NCBI GenBank assembly: GCA_022711765.1
Contig: JAKLEB010000002.1
Span: 186,001-250,000 of the forward strand
Reading direction: 5' to 3'
DNA length: 64,000 bases
From: Candidatus Krumholzibacteriota bacterium
GTDB taxonomy: Bacteria; Krumholzibacteriota; Krumholzibacteriia; LZORAL124-64-63
A program made the translations under genes and the position numbers. The notes under the pieces were generated by a model. That model was not told where the DNA came from, did no database searches, and worked only from the letters and a program-made list of their open reading frames with translations. Below, piece after piece: positions 52,777 to 61,022 of this stretch; within the stretch, counting starts at the first letter, position 1, and every line of letters begins with the position of its first letter.

Positions 52777-54884
52777 CCGGCGGCCGCGCGCGGCCGGTGC
52801 CGGTCGAGCAGCTCCTGGAATCCCGGCGCGGCGCGCAGCGCCGCCAGGTCCTCGTCGGCGGCGATGCGGTCGTACTGGTCGTAACCGGCGGCGAGCGCGG
52901 CGGCGAGCGCCCGGCGCGCCGCGCGCAGGTCGCCGGCGCGGGATTCGACGCACGCCAGGTTGTACTGCATCGCGGCGTCCCTCGGGTGAGCGGCCAGGTA
53001 GCCGGTCGCCACGAACCGCGCGACGTCGAGATCGCCCTGGCGGTAATACAGCGCGAAACGCTGCCGGACCTGCTCCGGGGCGAGGCGTTCGCCGCGCTGG
53101 CCGGCGTCGCCGCCCGGCGCGAACGCCCGGGCCTCGAACGACCGCTCGATCGCGGTCGTGGTCGGGCGCTTGAGCAGCTTGACGTCGGGCACGTTGCGCT
53201 CGAGCGTCCGCAGGAGCCGCAGGGCCTGGCCCGGCGCGGCGGCCGAGGTCACGTTCACGAGGCCGATCAGCGTCCGCAGGTCGGACTCGCCGGCGTACCG
53301 GTCGGCGAGGACCTCGCCGCGGGCCGCGGCGGCCAGCTCCGGGGTGACCCGGTAGGCGCGCACGAAGACCGAGGCAGCCGGACCGAGGCAGACGAGCGTC
53401 CAGGCAGGGTCGGCGGCCAGGACGGCGGCGATCCCCGCGCCCTCGACGTTGCTGACGATCGCCGTCTGGAAGGGGTGCGCCGCCGCGAGCGCCGCCAGAC
53501 CGGCTGCGGTCGGGTGGCGCTGGACGCTCGCGTAGGCGTCGCGGAACGCCGGCGGGTAGAGCGTGAAGCGGGGGTCGATGTACACCGGCCGGGTCGGCCC
53601 GAGCGCCCAGATCAGGTAGCCGCCCGTCTGGTAGTCGTTGAACAGGGGGCCGGGGAGGTCGTGGTCGGCCACGAAGCGGGCGGCGGCGACAGGCTGGCCG
53701 CGCGTCAGCCGGTTGCGGCCGAAATCGGCCTCGTAGTAGACGAGCGTCTTGGCCGCGAGGCAGCCCACACCGAGGACCGCCACCATGGCGAGCGCCATAC
53801 GCCGCGCGCGCGGGCGGTTGGCGAGCGCCCAGCCGTCCAGCGCCGTGCCCAGCGTGAAGAGCCACACGAGGGGCGCCAGCAGGATCAGTCGCCCGACGAA
53901 CCACGACGCGCCGACGAACGCGATCGCCGCGAGTCCCAGCGGCAGCTCGACCCAGCGGCGCCGGCGCACCCCGTCCAGGAGCGCCGCGCCGAGCGTGGCG
54001 GTCATCGCGAGCCAGAGCCAGGTCGTCGCCGCGCGCGGCCACTCCTGCAGGCGGTCGGCCGCGAGGAACCCGTGGGTGGGCGCCACGTCGCGCAGGGTCG
54101 CCGCCCCGGCGAGCGCCGGGCCGTCGCCCGAGAGCCGGCCGAGCCAGTAGAACGGCAACCGCAGCCCTTCAGGCGTACAGGCCAGCGCGGCGAGGCTGAG
54201 GCCGGCGCCGACGAGCAGGTGCCGACGCGAAAGAGCGGTCAGGTTCGACGGTCGGCCCGACCACCACAGCAGCAACTCCCCGCCGGTCAGGCACCCGAGC
54301 AGGATCTCGCCCAGCAGGACCTCTCCGTGGCAGTTCACCCACGCCAGGTACAGCGGGGGCAACACCCAGAACCGGTCGCCACGGCCGCGCCGGGCGTGGC
54401 AGTAGACCGCGAGGACCGCCGCGGCGAACGCCGCCGAGAACAGCGAGTTCTTGACCTGGACCGCCGCCGGCTTCATGACGAGCGCGACCGCGAGGCCCAT
54501 CAGCAGCAGGACCGGCCAGACGCGCGCGTCGCGATCGCGCCGGCTGCGCCACACCAGGACGGCGACGACTGCGTAGGCCGCGAGCTGCAGCAACCTCAGG
54601 CCGACCTCGCCGCCGAGGTCGTGGACAGCGTAGAGGATGACATCGCCGAGCCAGCTCACGTAGACCCAGGACGCCGAGGTGTCCGTCCAGGCGTACGAGG
54701 CGTGGTCCACCGTGAGCGTCCGGTGCTCCACGCAGTGACGGCCATAGGCCAGGTGCCACCAGAGGTCCGCATCGGCCAACGTCGTGTCGTAGAACGAAGC
54801 GATCGCGACGCAGGCGAACGCGCCGGCAAGGAGCGGGGACCAGGGGATGCGGCGTACGTTCGGACGCGCGGCAGGAACGGCCAT
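52773..54884 (-). CDS. Large polytopic membrane protein with C-terminal repeat (TPR-like) tail
   Basis: 703 residues from the ATG at 54884. Residues about 15-400 have around ten to twelve hydrophobic segments with soluble loops, including the early TTLADADLWWHLAYGRHCVE motif (aspartate-rich loop after helix 1), which resembles GT-C type or O-antigen-polymerase-like proteins. The C-terminal half (about 430-700) is soluble, with GPLFNDYQTGGYLIWALGPT and helical TPR-like repeats (AMQYNLACVESRAGDLRAAR). The function is not recognised with certainty; a glycan-processing or polymerase-like role is possible. It is convergent with the chloride channel gene. Confidence 0.6.
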   Translation of the reverse strand: MAVPAARPNVRRIPWSPLLAGAFACVAIASFYDTTLADADLWWHLAYGRHCVEHRTLTVDHASYAWTDTSASWVYVSWLGDVILYAVHDLGGEVGLRLLQLAAYAVVAVLVWRSRRDRDARVWPVLLLMGLAVALVMKPAAVQVKNSLFSAAFAAAVLAVYCHARRGRGDRFWVLPPLYLAWVNCHGEVLLGEILLGCLTGGELLLWWSGRPSNLTALSRRHLLVGAGLSLAALACTPEGLRLPFYWLGRLSGDGPALAGAATLRDVAPTHGFLAADRLQEWPRAATTWLWLAMTATLGAALLDGVRRRRWVELPLGLAAIAFVGASWFVGRLILLAPLVWLFTLGTALDGWALANRPRARRMALAMVAVLGVGCLAAKTLVYYEADFGRNRLTRGQPVAAARFVADHDLPGPLFNDYQTGGYLIWALGPTRPVYIDPRFTLYPPAFRDAYASVQRHPTAAGLAALAAAHPFQTAIVSNVEGAGIAAVLAADPAWTLVCLGPAASVFVRAYRVTPELAAAARGEVLADRYAGESDLRTLIGLVNVTSAAAPGQALRLLRTLERNVPDVKLLKRPTTTAIERSFEARAFAPGGDAGQRGERLAPEQVRQRFALYYRQGDLDVARFVATGYLAAHPRDAAMQYNLACVESRAGDLRAARRALAAALAAGYDQYDRIAADEDLAALRAAPGFQELLDRHRPRAAAG

Positions 54885-55117
54885 GGCGAACGGTGTCCTC
54901 GTTGCAGGTCGACGGGAAGCGGCCGCGTCACGGCGTGGCCGGGTCACGTTCGGCCTGCAAGCCGCGAGCCAGCCTCCGGCACGCCGATTGCGCCGGCCGC
55001 TGGCGAGGGACGGCGCCGGCCGCCGGTCGAATCGTGCGACCCGCGCCGGCAACCGCATCCTTGACAACCGGTTTCAGTTCTGGCCGGAGGCGGCCGCCGG
55101 TAGTGGAGCGGGAGGCG

Positions 55118-55723
55118 ATGCGCGGCCAGCGACCAAATGCGTGGCGCCGATCGGCCAGGATCATGGCAACGGGCGGACTCGTGGGCTGGCTCCTCGTGGC
55201 GGGCCCCGCGCCGGCCATGGACCTGGCCGACGGCACGGCGGACCCGTCGCCGCCGGTCGAGCGATCCCTCGGCACGGATCGCGCCCGGGCCAGCCGGCTC
55301 GCGCCGATCGGCACGGCCGAAGGCCGCGAGAAGGAGCGGGCCCTGTCGGTCTACCTGGTCTACGCGATGCACTTCGGCACGCTCTGCGACAACGACGGCT
55401 ACGTGGTGCTCGGAACCGCCGACGCGATCACCGAGGATCCCGCCCATCTGGTCTACGGCGGCTCGCCGCAGTCGGCCGAGATCTCGATCGACGGCGAGGC
55501 GAACTGGACGGTCGGCGTGAGCGTCACGGCCGGCAGCCCGCCTGGCTTCACCCTGGGCGATTTCGAATCCGACCACGGCGCGCTTCCGCTCAGCGGGCTC
55601 ACGCTCGATGAGACCGGCCTACGCACGATCCGCCTCGGCGCGCGGCTCCAGGTCTCTGCGAGCAGCGTGGCGGAGGGATCCGGCCAGCAGATCGGGTACA
55701 CCGTCTCCATCGTGTACGACTAG
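55118..55723 (+). CDS. Exported DUF4402-type fimbrial subunit-like protein
   Basis: 201 residues from the ATG at 55118 (GGGAGG is close); 55163 is an alternative. Signal sequence to about 35 (ending APAMD). After a charged linker the domain (VYAMHFGTLCDNDGYVVLGT, AEISIDGEANWTVGVSVTAG, LGARLQVSASSVAEGSGQQI, GYTVSIVYD) matches the DUF4402 pattern of chaperone-usher pilus subunits. The C-terminal strand ending in ...YTVSIVYD is typical. It probably acts as a minor or tip subunit, given its different N-terminal extension from the next gene's product. Confidence 0.65.
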   Translation: MRGQRPNAWRRSARIMATGGLVGWLLVAGPAPAMDLADGTADPSPPVERSLGTDRARASRLAPIGTAEGREKERALSVYLVYAMHFGTLCDNDGYVVLGTADAITEDPAHLVYGGSPQSAEISIDGEANWTVGVSVTAGSPPGFTLGDFESDHGALPLSGLTLDETGLRTIRLGARLQVSASSVAEGSGQQIGYTVSIVYD

Positions 55724-55791
55724 GGCACGCCCTCGCCGATCCCGACTTACAAATGATTTTTCAATTAGCCCTAAAGCCGGTCTTGGGCGAT

Positions 55792-55905
55792 CCGATGCAT
55801 TGCTCGTGCAAGGGCTGAGAGCGCAATCGGAGCCAGCCCTGGAGAAACTGGTAAGGAACCAGAGGAAGTTCGTTAGCCGTTTCGGCTCGAGCAAAGGAGT
55901 GACCG
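55792..55905 (+). ncRNA. Structured 5' leader of the major subunit gene
   Basis: Before the ATG at 55906 (SD AAAGGAG) lie interleaved complementary arms: CCGAT..ATTGC (55792-55803) with GCAATCGG (55823-55830), and AGGGCT (55811-55816) with AGCCCT (55835-55840). Because the arms alternate, they would form an H-type pseudoknot or two exclusive stems. Two further hairpins follow: CTGGT-AAGGA-ACCAG (55848-55862) and AGCCG-TTT-CGGCT (55875-55887). The role could be mRNA stability or ligand/protein control. No known riboswitch class matches. Confidence 0.35.
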
Positions 55906-56418
55906 ATGAAGAACTTCTCGCGTTTCTCGATCCTGGCGGTGGTGCTCTTCGCCTTCGCCGGCAGCGCCGGAGCCGTGGACCTGGTGACCAACGCCCAGGT
56001 CGACATCATCACCGGTATCACGATCCTGCAGACCCAGGCCCTGAACTTTGGTGTGCTCGTCCTGAACAACGGCTCGGTCACCGTCGCTGCCGCCGACGGT
56101 AGCACGACCGACGCCGACAACCTGATCAGCAATGCCACCGACATTGCCCAGGGCGTGTTCGACGTGACCAGTACGCTGGGCGCCGACCTCACCGTCAATT
56201 GCACCGCCGGGGTCCAGCCGACCGGTGTCACGCTGGACGCCTTCACCGCCGACTGGGCCGCCGCCGGCGAGGCCGCCGTGCCGCTGACCCGCACCCTGGC
56301 CGCCACGACCGAGCAGCTCGAGATCGGCGCGACGATCACGATCGACCGCACGCAGGCCGAGCCGACCGAGGGCACGCCCGTGAACCTGCCCTACACCGTG
56401 AGCGTGACCTTCCAGTAG
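55906..56418 (+). CDS. DUF4402-type major fimbrial subunit
   Basis: 170 residues. AAAGGAG before the ATG; signal peptide 1-23 (ending AGA). The mature part follows DUF4402: QTQALNFGVLVLNNGSVTVA, VFDVTSTLGADLTVNCTAGV, TLAATTEQLEIGATITIDRT and the final VNLPYTVSVTFQ strand. The sequence is small, Ala/Thr-rich and low in charge, as expected for a subunit assembled by donor-strand exchange. The gene is followed by a strong terminator and preceded by a structured leader, which fits high expression independent of the assembly genes downstream. Confidence 0.78.
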   Translation: MKNFSRFSILAVVLFAFAGSAGAVDLVTNAQVDIITGITILQTQALNFGVLVLNNGSVTVAAADGSTTDADNLISNATDIAQGVFDVTSTLGADLTVNCTAGVQPTGVTLDAFTADWAAAGEAAVPLTRTLAATTEQLEIGATITIDRTQAEPTEGTPVNLPYTVSVTFQ

Positions 56419-56445
56419 ACCGCACATCCCGGATCGGGATTCGAG

Positions 56446-56482
56446 CCGGGACGAGGGCCGCCGCCCTCGTCCCGGTTTTTTT
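56446..56482 (+). terminator. Strong intrinsic terminator after the major subunit gene
   Basis: A perfect 13-bp stem (CCGGGACGAGGGC at 56446-56458, loop CGCC, GCCCTCGTCCCGG at 56463-56475) followed by seven T residues (56476-56482). It lies 28 bases after the stop at 56418 and before the sigma-54 promoter. Confidence 0.93.
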
Positions 56483-56496
56483 CGCTAAGTCCCAGG

Positions 56497-56512
56497 TGGC
56501 ACAGGGGTTGCG
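56497..56512 (+). promoter_or_regulatory. Sigma-54 (RpoN) promoter of the chaperone-usher genes
   Basis: TGGCAC-A-GGGG-TTGC-G matches the -24/-12 consensus TGGCACR-N4-TTGCW at all invariant positions (GG and GC ten bases apart). It starts 94 bases before the chaperone ATG. Such promoters need an enhancer-binding activator; none is encoded in this window. Confidence 0.7.
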
Positions 56513-56590
56513 ACGGTTCCCGCGCAGGCACCGTACGGCTGGGCCAAGTTCCAGCCGCGCAACCATTTGCGTGTCACCGGAGGACCCTCG

Positions 56591-57472
56591 ATGTTCGTCC
56601 CCGCGGGAAAAACTGGCAAGGACCTGGCCATTCCGTGCTGCCTGGTCGGTCTCCTCCTGGCAGGCGGCGCCAGCGCGCAGGGCGTCTCCGTGGCGCCCAG
56701 CCGCATCGTGCTGGACGGCAGCGCCCGGGCCGCCACCGTCTTCCTGTCCAACCGCAGCAACGAGGCGGAGACCTACCGCATCTCGCTGGCCTTCTACCGG
56801 ATGGAGGAGGACGGGACGATGGTGCGGGTCGATTCGCTCGCCACGGGAGCCGAGAACTTCGCCGCCGGCGTCCTGCGCTACTCGCCGCGCCGGGTCGTGA
56901 TCCCCGGGGGTGGTTCGCAGACCGTGCGCCTGCTGGTGCGCCGGCCCGCGGACCGCGACGTCGACGACCAGGAGTTCCGCGCCCACCTCTCGATCTGCTC
57001 GGTGCCCACGGTGCCGCGGCTGCGGGAGATCGAGGAGGTGATCCCCGACGTGCCCGAGGACGGCTTCGTGGCGCGTCCGGTGGCGTCCGTCGAGACGCTC
57101 GTGCCGGTCATCATCCGCTTCGGCCATCCGGAGGCGCGGCTCGGCATCTCGGCCGCGACCATCCTCGACCAGGGCGCCGGGGAACGCCGGGCCGTCACCT
57201 TCAGCCTCGACCGCTCGGGTCAGCGCTCGCTCTACGGCGACCTCACCGTGACCCACGTCGATCCCCTGGGCCGCGAGACCAGGCTCTACTACGGCCGGGG
57301 CATCGCGGTCTACACGCCCAATCCGCGTCGCGTCTTCACGATCGCGCCCGAGGACCCCGGCGTGGACCTGCTCGCCGGCCGCGTCATCGTCGATTACCAG
57401 GAGACCCCGGACGGAGGGGGCGACCTGCAGGCGCGGATCGAGATCCGACCGCCGCACCCCGACGAGCGATAG
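56591..57472 (+). CDS. PapD-like periplasmic fimbrial chaperone
   Basis: 293 residues. GGAGGA seven bases before the ATG; signal peptide to about 29. Residues 30-170 are the first Ig-like domain of a pilus chaperone: VSVAPSRIVLDGSARAATVF, LSNRSNEAETYRISLAFYRM, SPRRVVIPGGGSQTVRLLVR. A second domain follows. It caps subunits and delivers them to the usher. The next gene starts immediately after its stop. It is longer than typical 230-250 residue chaperones, with about 40 extra residues in the region between the domains (LREIEEVIPDVPEDGF). Confidence 0.78.
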   Translation: MFVPAGKTGKDLAIPCCLVGLLLAGGASAQGVSVAPSRIVLDGSARAATVFLSNRSNEAETYRISLAFYRMEEDGTMVRVDSLATGAENFAAGVLRYSPRRVVIPGGGSQTVRLLVRRPADRDVDDQEFRAHLSICSVPTVPRLREIEEVIPDVPEDGFVARPVASVETLVPVIIRFGHPEARLGISAATILDQGAGERRAVTFSLDRSGQRSLYGDLTVTHVDPLGRETRLYYGRGIAVYTPNPRRVFTIAPEDPGVDLLAGRVIVDYQETPDGGGDLQARIEIRPPHPDER

Positions 57473-60400
57473 ATGGCGCGGCGGCAGGGCACGCTCGCCG
57501 TCCTGGCGATCCTCGGGCGGTTCGCGACCGCGAGCTCGGCGGCTGGCGAACCTCCCGGCGTGCTCCTGCCCGTGGACGAGGCCGACGAGCTGATCCTCGA
57601 GGTCCGCGCCGAGCACTACCTGGCGAGCAACGGCCTGATCGGCTACCGGTCCGGCGACCGTGTGCTGCTGCCGGTCGGCGAGCTGGCCGCCGTTCTCGAG
57701 TACGCCGTCGTGTCCGACGCGGAACGAGGCGTGGCCGATGGCTGGCTCGTCGACGAGGACCGCACCTTCCGCCTGGACGTCGCCGCGCGCAGCGTGACCG
57801 TCGCCGACCGGCAGGAGGGGATCCGCGATCCCTGCCTGTACGTGAACGGCGAGGACATCTTCGTGGCGAGCGACGTGCTCGCCCGCTGGTGGCCGATCGA
57901 CCTCGAGATCGACCTGCGCGGCCTGCGCGTCGAGATCCGGGCCCGGGAAGAGGTGCCGCTGATCAGCCGTCTGAACCGCGAATCCCGGTGGAGCCGACTC
58001 GGCGCAGCCGACCGCGAGGACGTCCAGTATCCCCGCCGCGATGCGCCCTATCGCCTCGCGACCTGGCCGTTCCTCGACGCGACGGTCGCCTTCGACGCCG
58101 ACCGCCGCGGCCCGCAGTGGCAAGGCTCGTTGCTGAGCCGCGGCGATCTCGCCCGGCTCAGCGTCTCCGCGTTCGTCGGCTACGACGACGACGCGACCCA
58201 CGACTGGACGGCCTGGCTGCGCGCCGGCCGCAGCGACCGCGACGGCGACCTGCTCGGCCCCCTCCAGGCCACGCAGTTCACGGCCGGCGACGTCACGGGC
58301 GACGCGCTGCCCCTGGTCGGCGGCGCGGTGCGCGGTCGCGGGCTGACCCTCACCAACCGGCCCCTGGGCAGCGTCTCGCAGTTCGACGTGGTCGACGTGA
58401 CGGGCGACGCGCCGCCCGGCTGGGAAGCCGAGCTCTATCTGGACGGATCGCTGCAGGCGATCCAGGTCGCCGGGCCGGACGGTCACTACTTCTTCGCCGC
58501 GGTCCCGCTGCATGTCGGCCTGAACACCATCCGCGTCGTGCTCTACGGGCCCAACGGCCAGACCCGCGAGCAGGTCCGCTCCTACAACATCCGGTCCGGC
58601 ATGTGGCAACGCGGCCGTCTGCATTACGATTATGCGAGCCTGCAGGCCGGCGAGTCGATCCTCGGCGCCCCCGCCATCGGCGCCAACGTCGAGGGTGAAG
58701 GCAGCTGGCATCACCAGATCGACCTCGGGTACGGCCTCAGCCACTCGCTCACGCTCGGCGCCTCGTACGCGCAGGCGTTCGTGGAGGACAGGACCCACGA
58801 CTACGCCCAGCTGCGGCTGTTGCACTCGCTCGGCCCGCTGTTCCTGCAGGCGGTCGGCGTCAAGGACCTCGACGAGGGGTCGGCGGCCAGCCTGTCGGCC
58901 CAGACGCAGATCGGGCGTCACTCGCTCTTTCTCGCCTACTCCGACTTCCAGGACTTCCTCAGCAACACGACGGAAGGCCGCGGCGACCTCGTGCGCCGGA
59001 CGGAGGCGCGGTTCACCGGCGCGGTCGAGCCCTGGGGCGAGCCGCCGCTCCACTATCGGCTCAAGTGGCAAGGGGAGGACTACGTCGAGGACCTCGATCT
59101 GCGCCGCGACTACGTCAGCCTCTACGTCGGCAGCAGCGTGGACCGTGTGAGCCTGGGCCACGACGCCCGGTACGTGGTCGACGGCGGCGCGCTGGCCCGC
59201 CACGACTATCTCGGGCAGTTCCTGCTCGCCGGGTACCTGCGGGACGTCCGGCTGCGCGCCGAGGTCGAGTACGGCGCCGACGGCGACCAGACGGTCCGAT
59301 CGGTCGGGGTGACCGCGAACAGCAGCTTCCGCGACAACCTGACCGGCCAGTTCACCGGCCGCCGCAGCTATCTCGGCGAGGGTTCGACGCACCTTCTCGG
59401 CAACCTCGACTGGCACCTGCGCCCGGTCCGCCTCGGCCTGCGCGCGGGGTGGGACACCGCCGACGGCGCGAGCGTCGGCGTCTCGGCGACGACCTCGCTC
59501 GTGCGGTCGCCCGATGACGGCGGCTGGGTCGTCTCGGGCCGCCACCTCACGGCCCAGGGCGCCGCCCTGGCGACGGCGTTCATCGACCGCGACCACGACG
59601 GCGCGTTCGGCCGCGCCGACGAGCCGCTGGCCGGCGTCGGCTTCGGTCGCAACGATGCCTGGCGGGACATCCGGACCGACGAGGACGGCCAGGCGTTCCT
59701 GCCCGGCATCCAGCCCAATCAGTTCGTGAACGTCGAGGTCGACGCCACGACCGTCGAGGATCCTTACCTCGTGCCGTCCTGCGGAGGACTGGTGACGGTG
59801 GTACACCCCGGCGGCGTCGCGGACCTCTCGTTCCCGTTCCAGTACGTCGGCGAGATCGAGGGCGTGGTCGCGCGGGATCCGGCGCTCGCTCATCCGCTGC
59901 GCAACATCGGACTCGAGCTGACCGACCTCGAGGGCCGCCGGCTCGACACAGCGGTCAGCGAGTTCGACGGATTCTACCTCTTCCAGAACGTCTTGCCCGG
60001 GGACTACCTGATCGCGGTCGTCGGCAGCACGCTGCGCGGGCGCTCGTACGCCGTGCCCGAGCCGCAGCCGGTGTCCGTGCCGCCGGGCGGCGACTACGTG
60101 CGCGGGCCGGCGATCATCCTGCGCAGCGCGGGCGACGCGCCGCCGGTCGTGGCGGTCGCTCCGGTCGCGGCGCGCGAGCCCGTCGAGGCGGCCGACCCGG
60201 TCGTGGCGCGCGAGCCGGTCGTTCCGCCCGCGCGCGAACCCGTCGTCGCCGGCGGGGTCGACGTGGTCCGGCGATCGATCCCGCCGGCGACGCGATCGAC
60301 GCCGGGATTGACGCCGCGCCCGGCGACGCAGCCGCCGGCGACGCAGCCCACGGCGACGCAGCCCACGGCGTCGGCACCCCGACCTACGGCGCCCTCCGCG

Positions 60401-60499
60401 ACGCATCCGGCGCGCCCGGCCCCGGACGAGGTCCGCACGCTGCACCTCATCTACGAGTTGCTTTTCGACAGCGCGCTGTTCGCTGATTTCGACCGCTAG
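57473..60499 (+). CDS. Outer-membrane usher-like protein with C-terminal Pro/Ala-rich extension
   Basis: 1008 residues, ATG directly after the chaperone stop. N-terminal region 25-190 resembles an usher periplasmic domain. The central part (GDVTGDALPLVGGAVRGRGL, GWEAELYLDGSLQAIQVAGP, DGHYFFAAVPLHVGLNTIRV) matches the usher plug/barrel plan with the WEVELY..G..I pattern, followed by barrel strands. Later domains include carboxypeptidase-regulatory-like folds (VARDPALAHPLRNIGLEL). The last about 150 residues form a low-complexity Pro/Ala/Thr/Val-rich tail with ATQP repeats, ending YELLFDSALFADFDR. It should export and assemble the DUF4402 subunits. It is a divergent member, not close to FimD. 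Confidence 0.7.
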   Translation: MARRQGTLAVLAILGRFATASSAAGEPPGVLLPVDEADELILEVRAEHYLASNGLIGYRSGDRVLLPVGELAAVLEYAVVSDAERGVADGWLVDEDRTFRLDVAARSVTVADRQEGIRDPCLYVNGEDIFVASDVLARWWPIDLEIDLRGLRVEIRAREEVPLISRLNRESRWSRLGAADREDVQYPRRDAPYRLATWPFLDATVAFDADRRGPQWQGSLLSRGDLARLSVSAFVGYDDDATHDWTAWLRAGRSDRDGDLLGPLQATQFTAGDVTGDALPLVGGAVRGRGLTLTNRPLGSVSQFDVVDVTGDAPPGWEAELYLDGSLQAIQVAGPDGHYFFAAVPLHVGLNTIRVVLYGPNGQTREQVRSYNIRSGMWQRGRLHYDYASLQAGESILGAPAIGANVEGEGSWHHQIDLGYGLSHSLTLGASYAQAFVEDRTHDYAQLRLLHSLGPLFLQAVGVKDLDEGSAASLSAQTQIGRHSLFLAYSDFQDFLSNTTEGRGDLVRRTEARFTGAVEPWGEPPLHYRLKWQGEDYVEDLDLRRDYVSLYVGSSVDRVSLGHDARYVVDGGALARHDYLGQFLLAGYLRDVRLRAEVEYGADGDQTVRSVGVTANSSFRDNLTGQFTGRRSYLGEGSTHLLGNLDWHLRPVRLGLRAGWDTADGASVGVSATTSLVRSPDDGGWVVSGRHLTAQGAALATAFIDRDHDGAFGRADEPLAGVGFGRNDAWRDIRTDEDGQAFLPGIQPNQFVNVEVDATTVEDPYLVPSCGGLVTVVHPGGVADLSFPFQYVGEIEGVVARDPALAHPLRNIGLELTDLEGRRLDTAVSEFDGFYLFQNVLPGDYLIAVVGSTLRGRSYAVPEPQPVSVPPGGDYVRGPAIILRSAGDAPPVVAVAPVAAREPVEAADPVVAREPVVPPAREPVVAGGVDVVRRSIPPATRSTPGLTPRPATQPPATQPTATQPTASAPRPTAPSATHPARPAPDEVRTLHLIYELLFDSALFADFDR
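60322..60366. repeat. Three tandem 15-base repeats in the usher gene tail
   Basis: GGCGACGCAGCCSMC occurs at 60322-60336, 60337-60351 and 60352-60366, encoding ATQPP, ATQPT, ATQPT. A looser AREPV/ADPVV repeat precedes it at about 60170-60250. Both keep the frame, so slippage would only change tail length. Confidence 0.85.
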
Positions 60500-60526
60500 T
60501 CTCGATTTCAATGCGATTTCCCGCGC

Positions 60527-60555
60527 TTGACTCGCCCGAAGGCGATGGCTAGCGT
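60527..60555 (+). promoter_or_regulatory. nuoA: Candidate promoter of the nuo operon
   Basis: TTGACT (60527-60532), 17 bases, then TAGCGT (60550-60555), 66 bases before the nuoA start. A palindrome CTAGCG-TTG-CGCTAG (60549-60563) overlaps the -10 and could be an operator. Confidence 0.5.
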
Positions 60556-60620
60556 TGCGCTAGTCATTCGCGACAAGGTGTCGTTCGCTCCACCAGTCGA
60601 CGATCCACGGAGGGTTTCCC

Positions 60621-61022
60621 GTGGGATTCGAATTCGTCGTCGTCCTGCTCTTCCTGACGACCAGCGCCGTCATCGTCGGCATCGCGCTCTGGCTCGGGCG
60701 CTTCCTGCGCCCCCGCCTGCCTAGCGCCGAAAAGGCCAGCACCTACGAATGCGGCGAGCGGCCGATCGGCAGCGCCTGGTTCAACTTCAATCCGCGGTTC
60801 TACCTGTTCGCCCTGGTCTTCATCGTGTTCGACGCCGAGATCGCGCTCACGTATCCGGCGGCGGCCGTCGCGCGGCGCTGGATCGCCGAAGGCCGCGCCT
60901 GGCTCGTCGTCGCGGAGATCGTGCTGTTCCTCGCCATCCTGGTGGCGGCGCTGGCGTACGTGTGGGGCAAGGGCGAGCTGGACTGGAACCGCGACCTAGC
61001 GGGGCCGGAGGAGATGCCGTGA
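60621..61022 (+). CDS. nuoA: NADH-quinone oxidoreductase subunit A
   Basis: 133 residues. GTG start with GGAGGG six bases upstream. Three membrane helices. Diagnostic [20 protein letters not shown] (49-68) and [13 protein letters not shown] (71-84) motifs. Membrane-arm subunit of respiratory complex I, near the quinone site. First gene of the operon; its stop overlaps nuoB by four bases. Confidence 0.96.
   Translation: MGFEFVVVLLFLTTSAVIVGIALWLGRFLRPRLPSAEKASTYECGERPIGSAWFNFNPRFYLFALVFIVFDAEIALTYPAAAVARRWIAEGRAWLVVAEIVLFLAILVAALAYVWGKGELDWNRDLAGPEEMP

Noticed and set aside
51255..55064. Long plus-strand open frame across the chloride channel and the membrane protein gene
   Set aside because: It is in a different frame from the ClC gene, is Arg/Gly/Ala-rich throughout and lacks any domain; the minus-strand membrane protein and the ClC gene explain the region.
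55811..55820. GGGCTGAGAG as part of a TPP riboswitch
   Set aside because: Only the CTGAGA core is present; the second conserved half (ACCTGA with the downstream stem) is missing.
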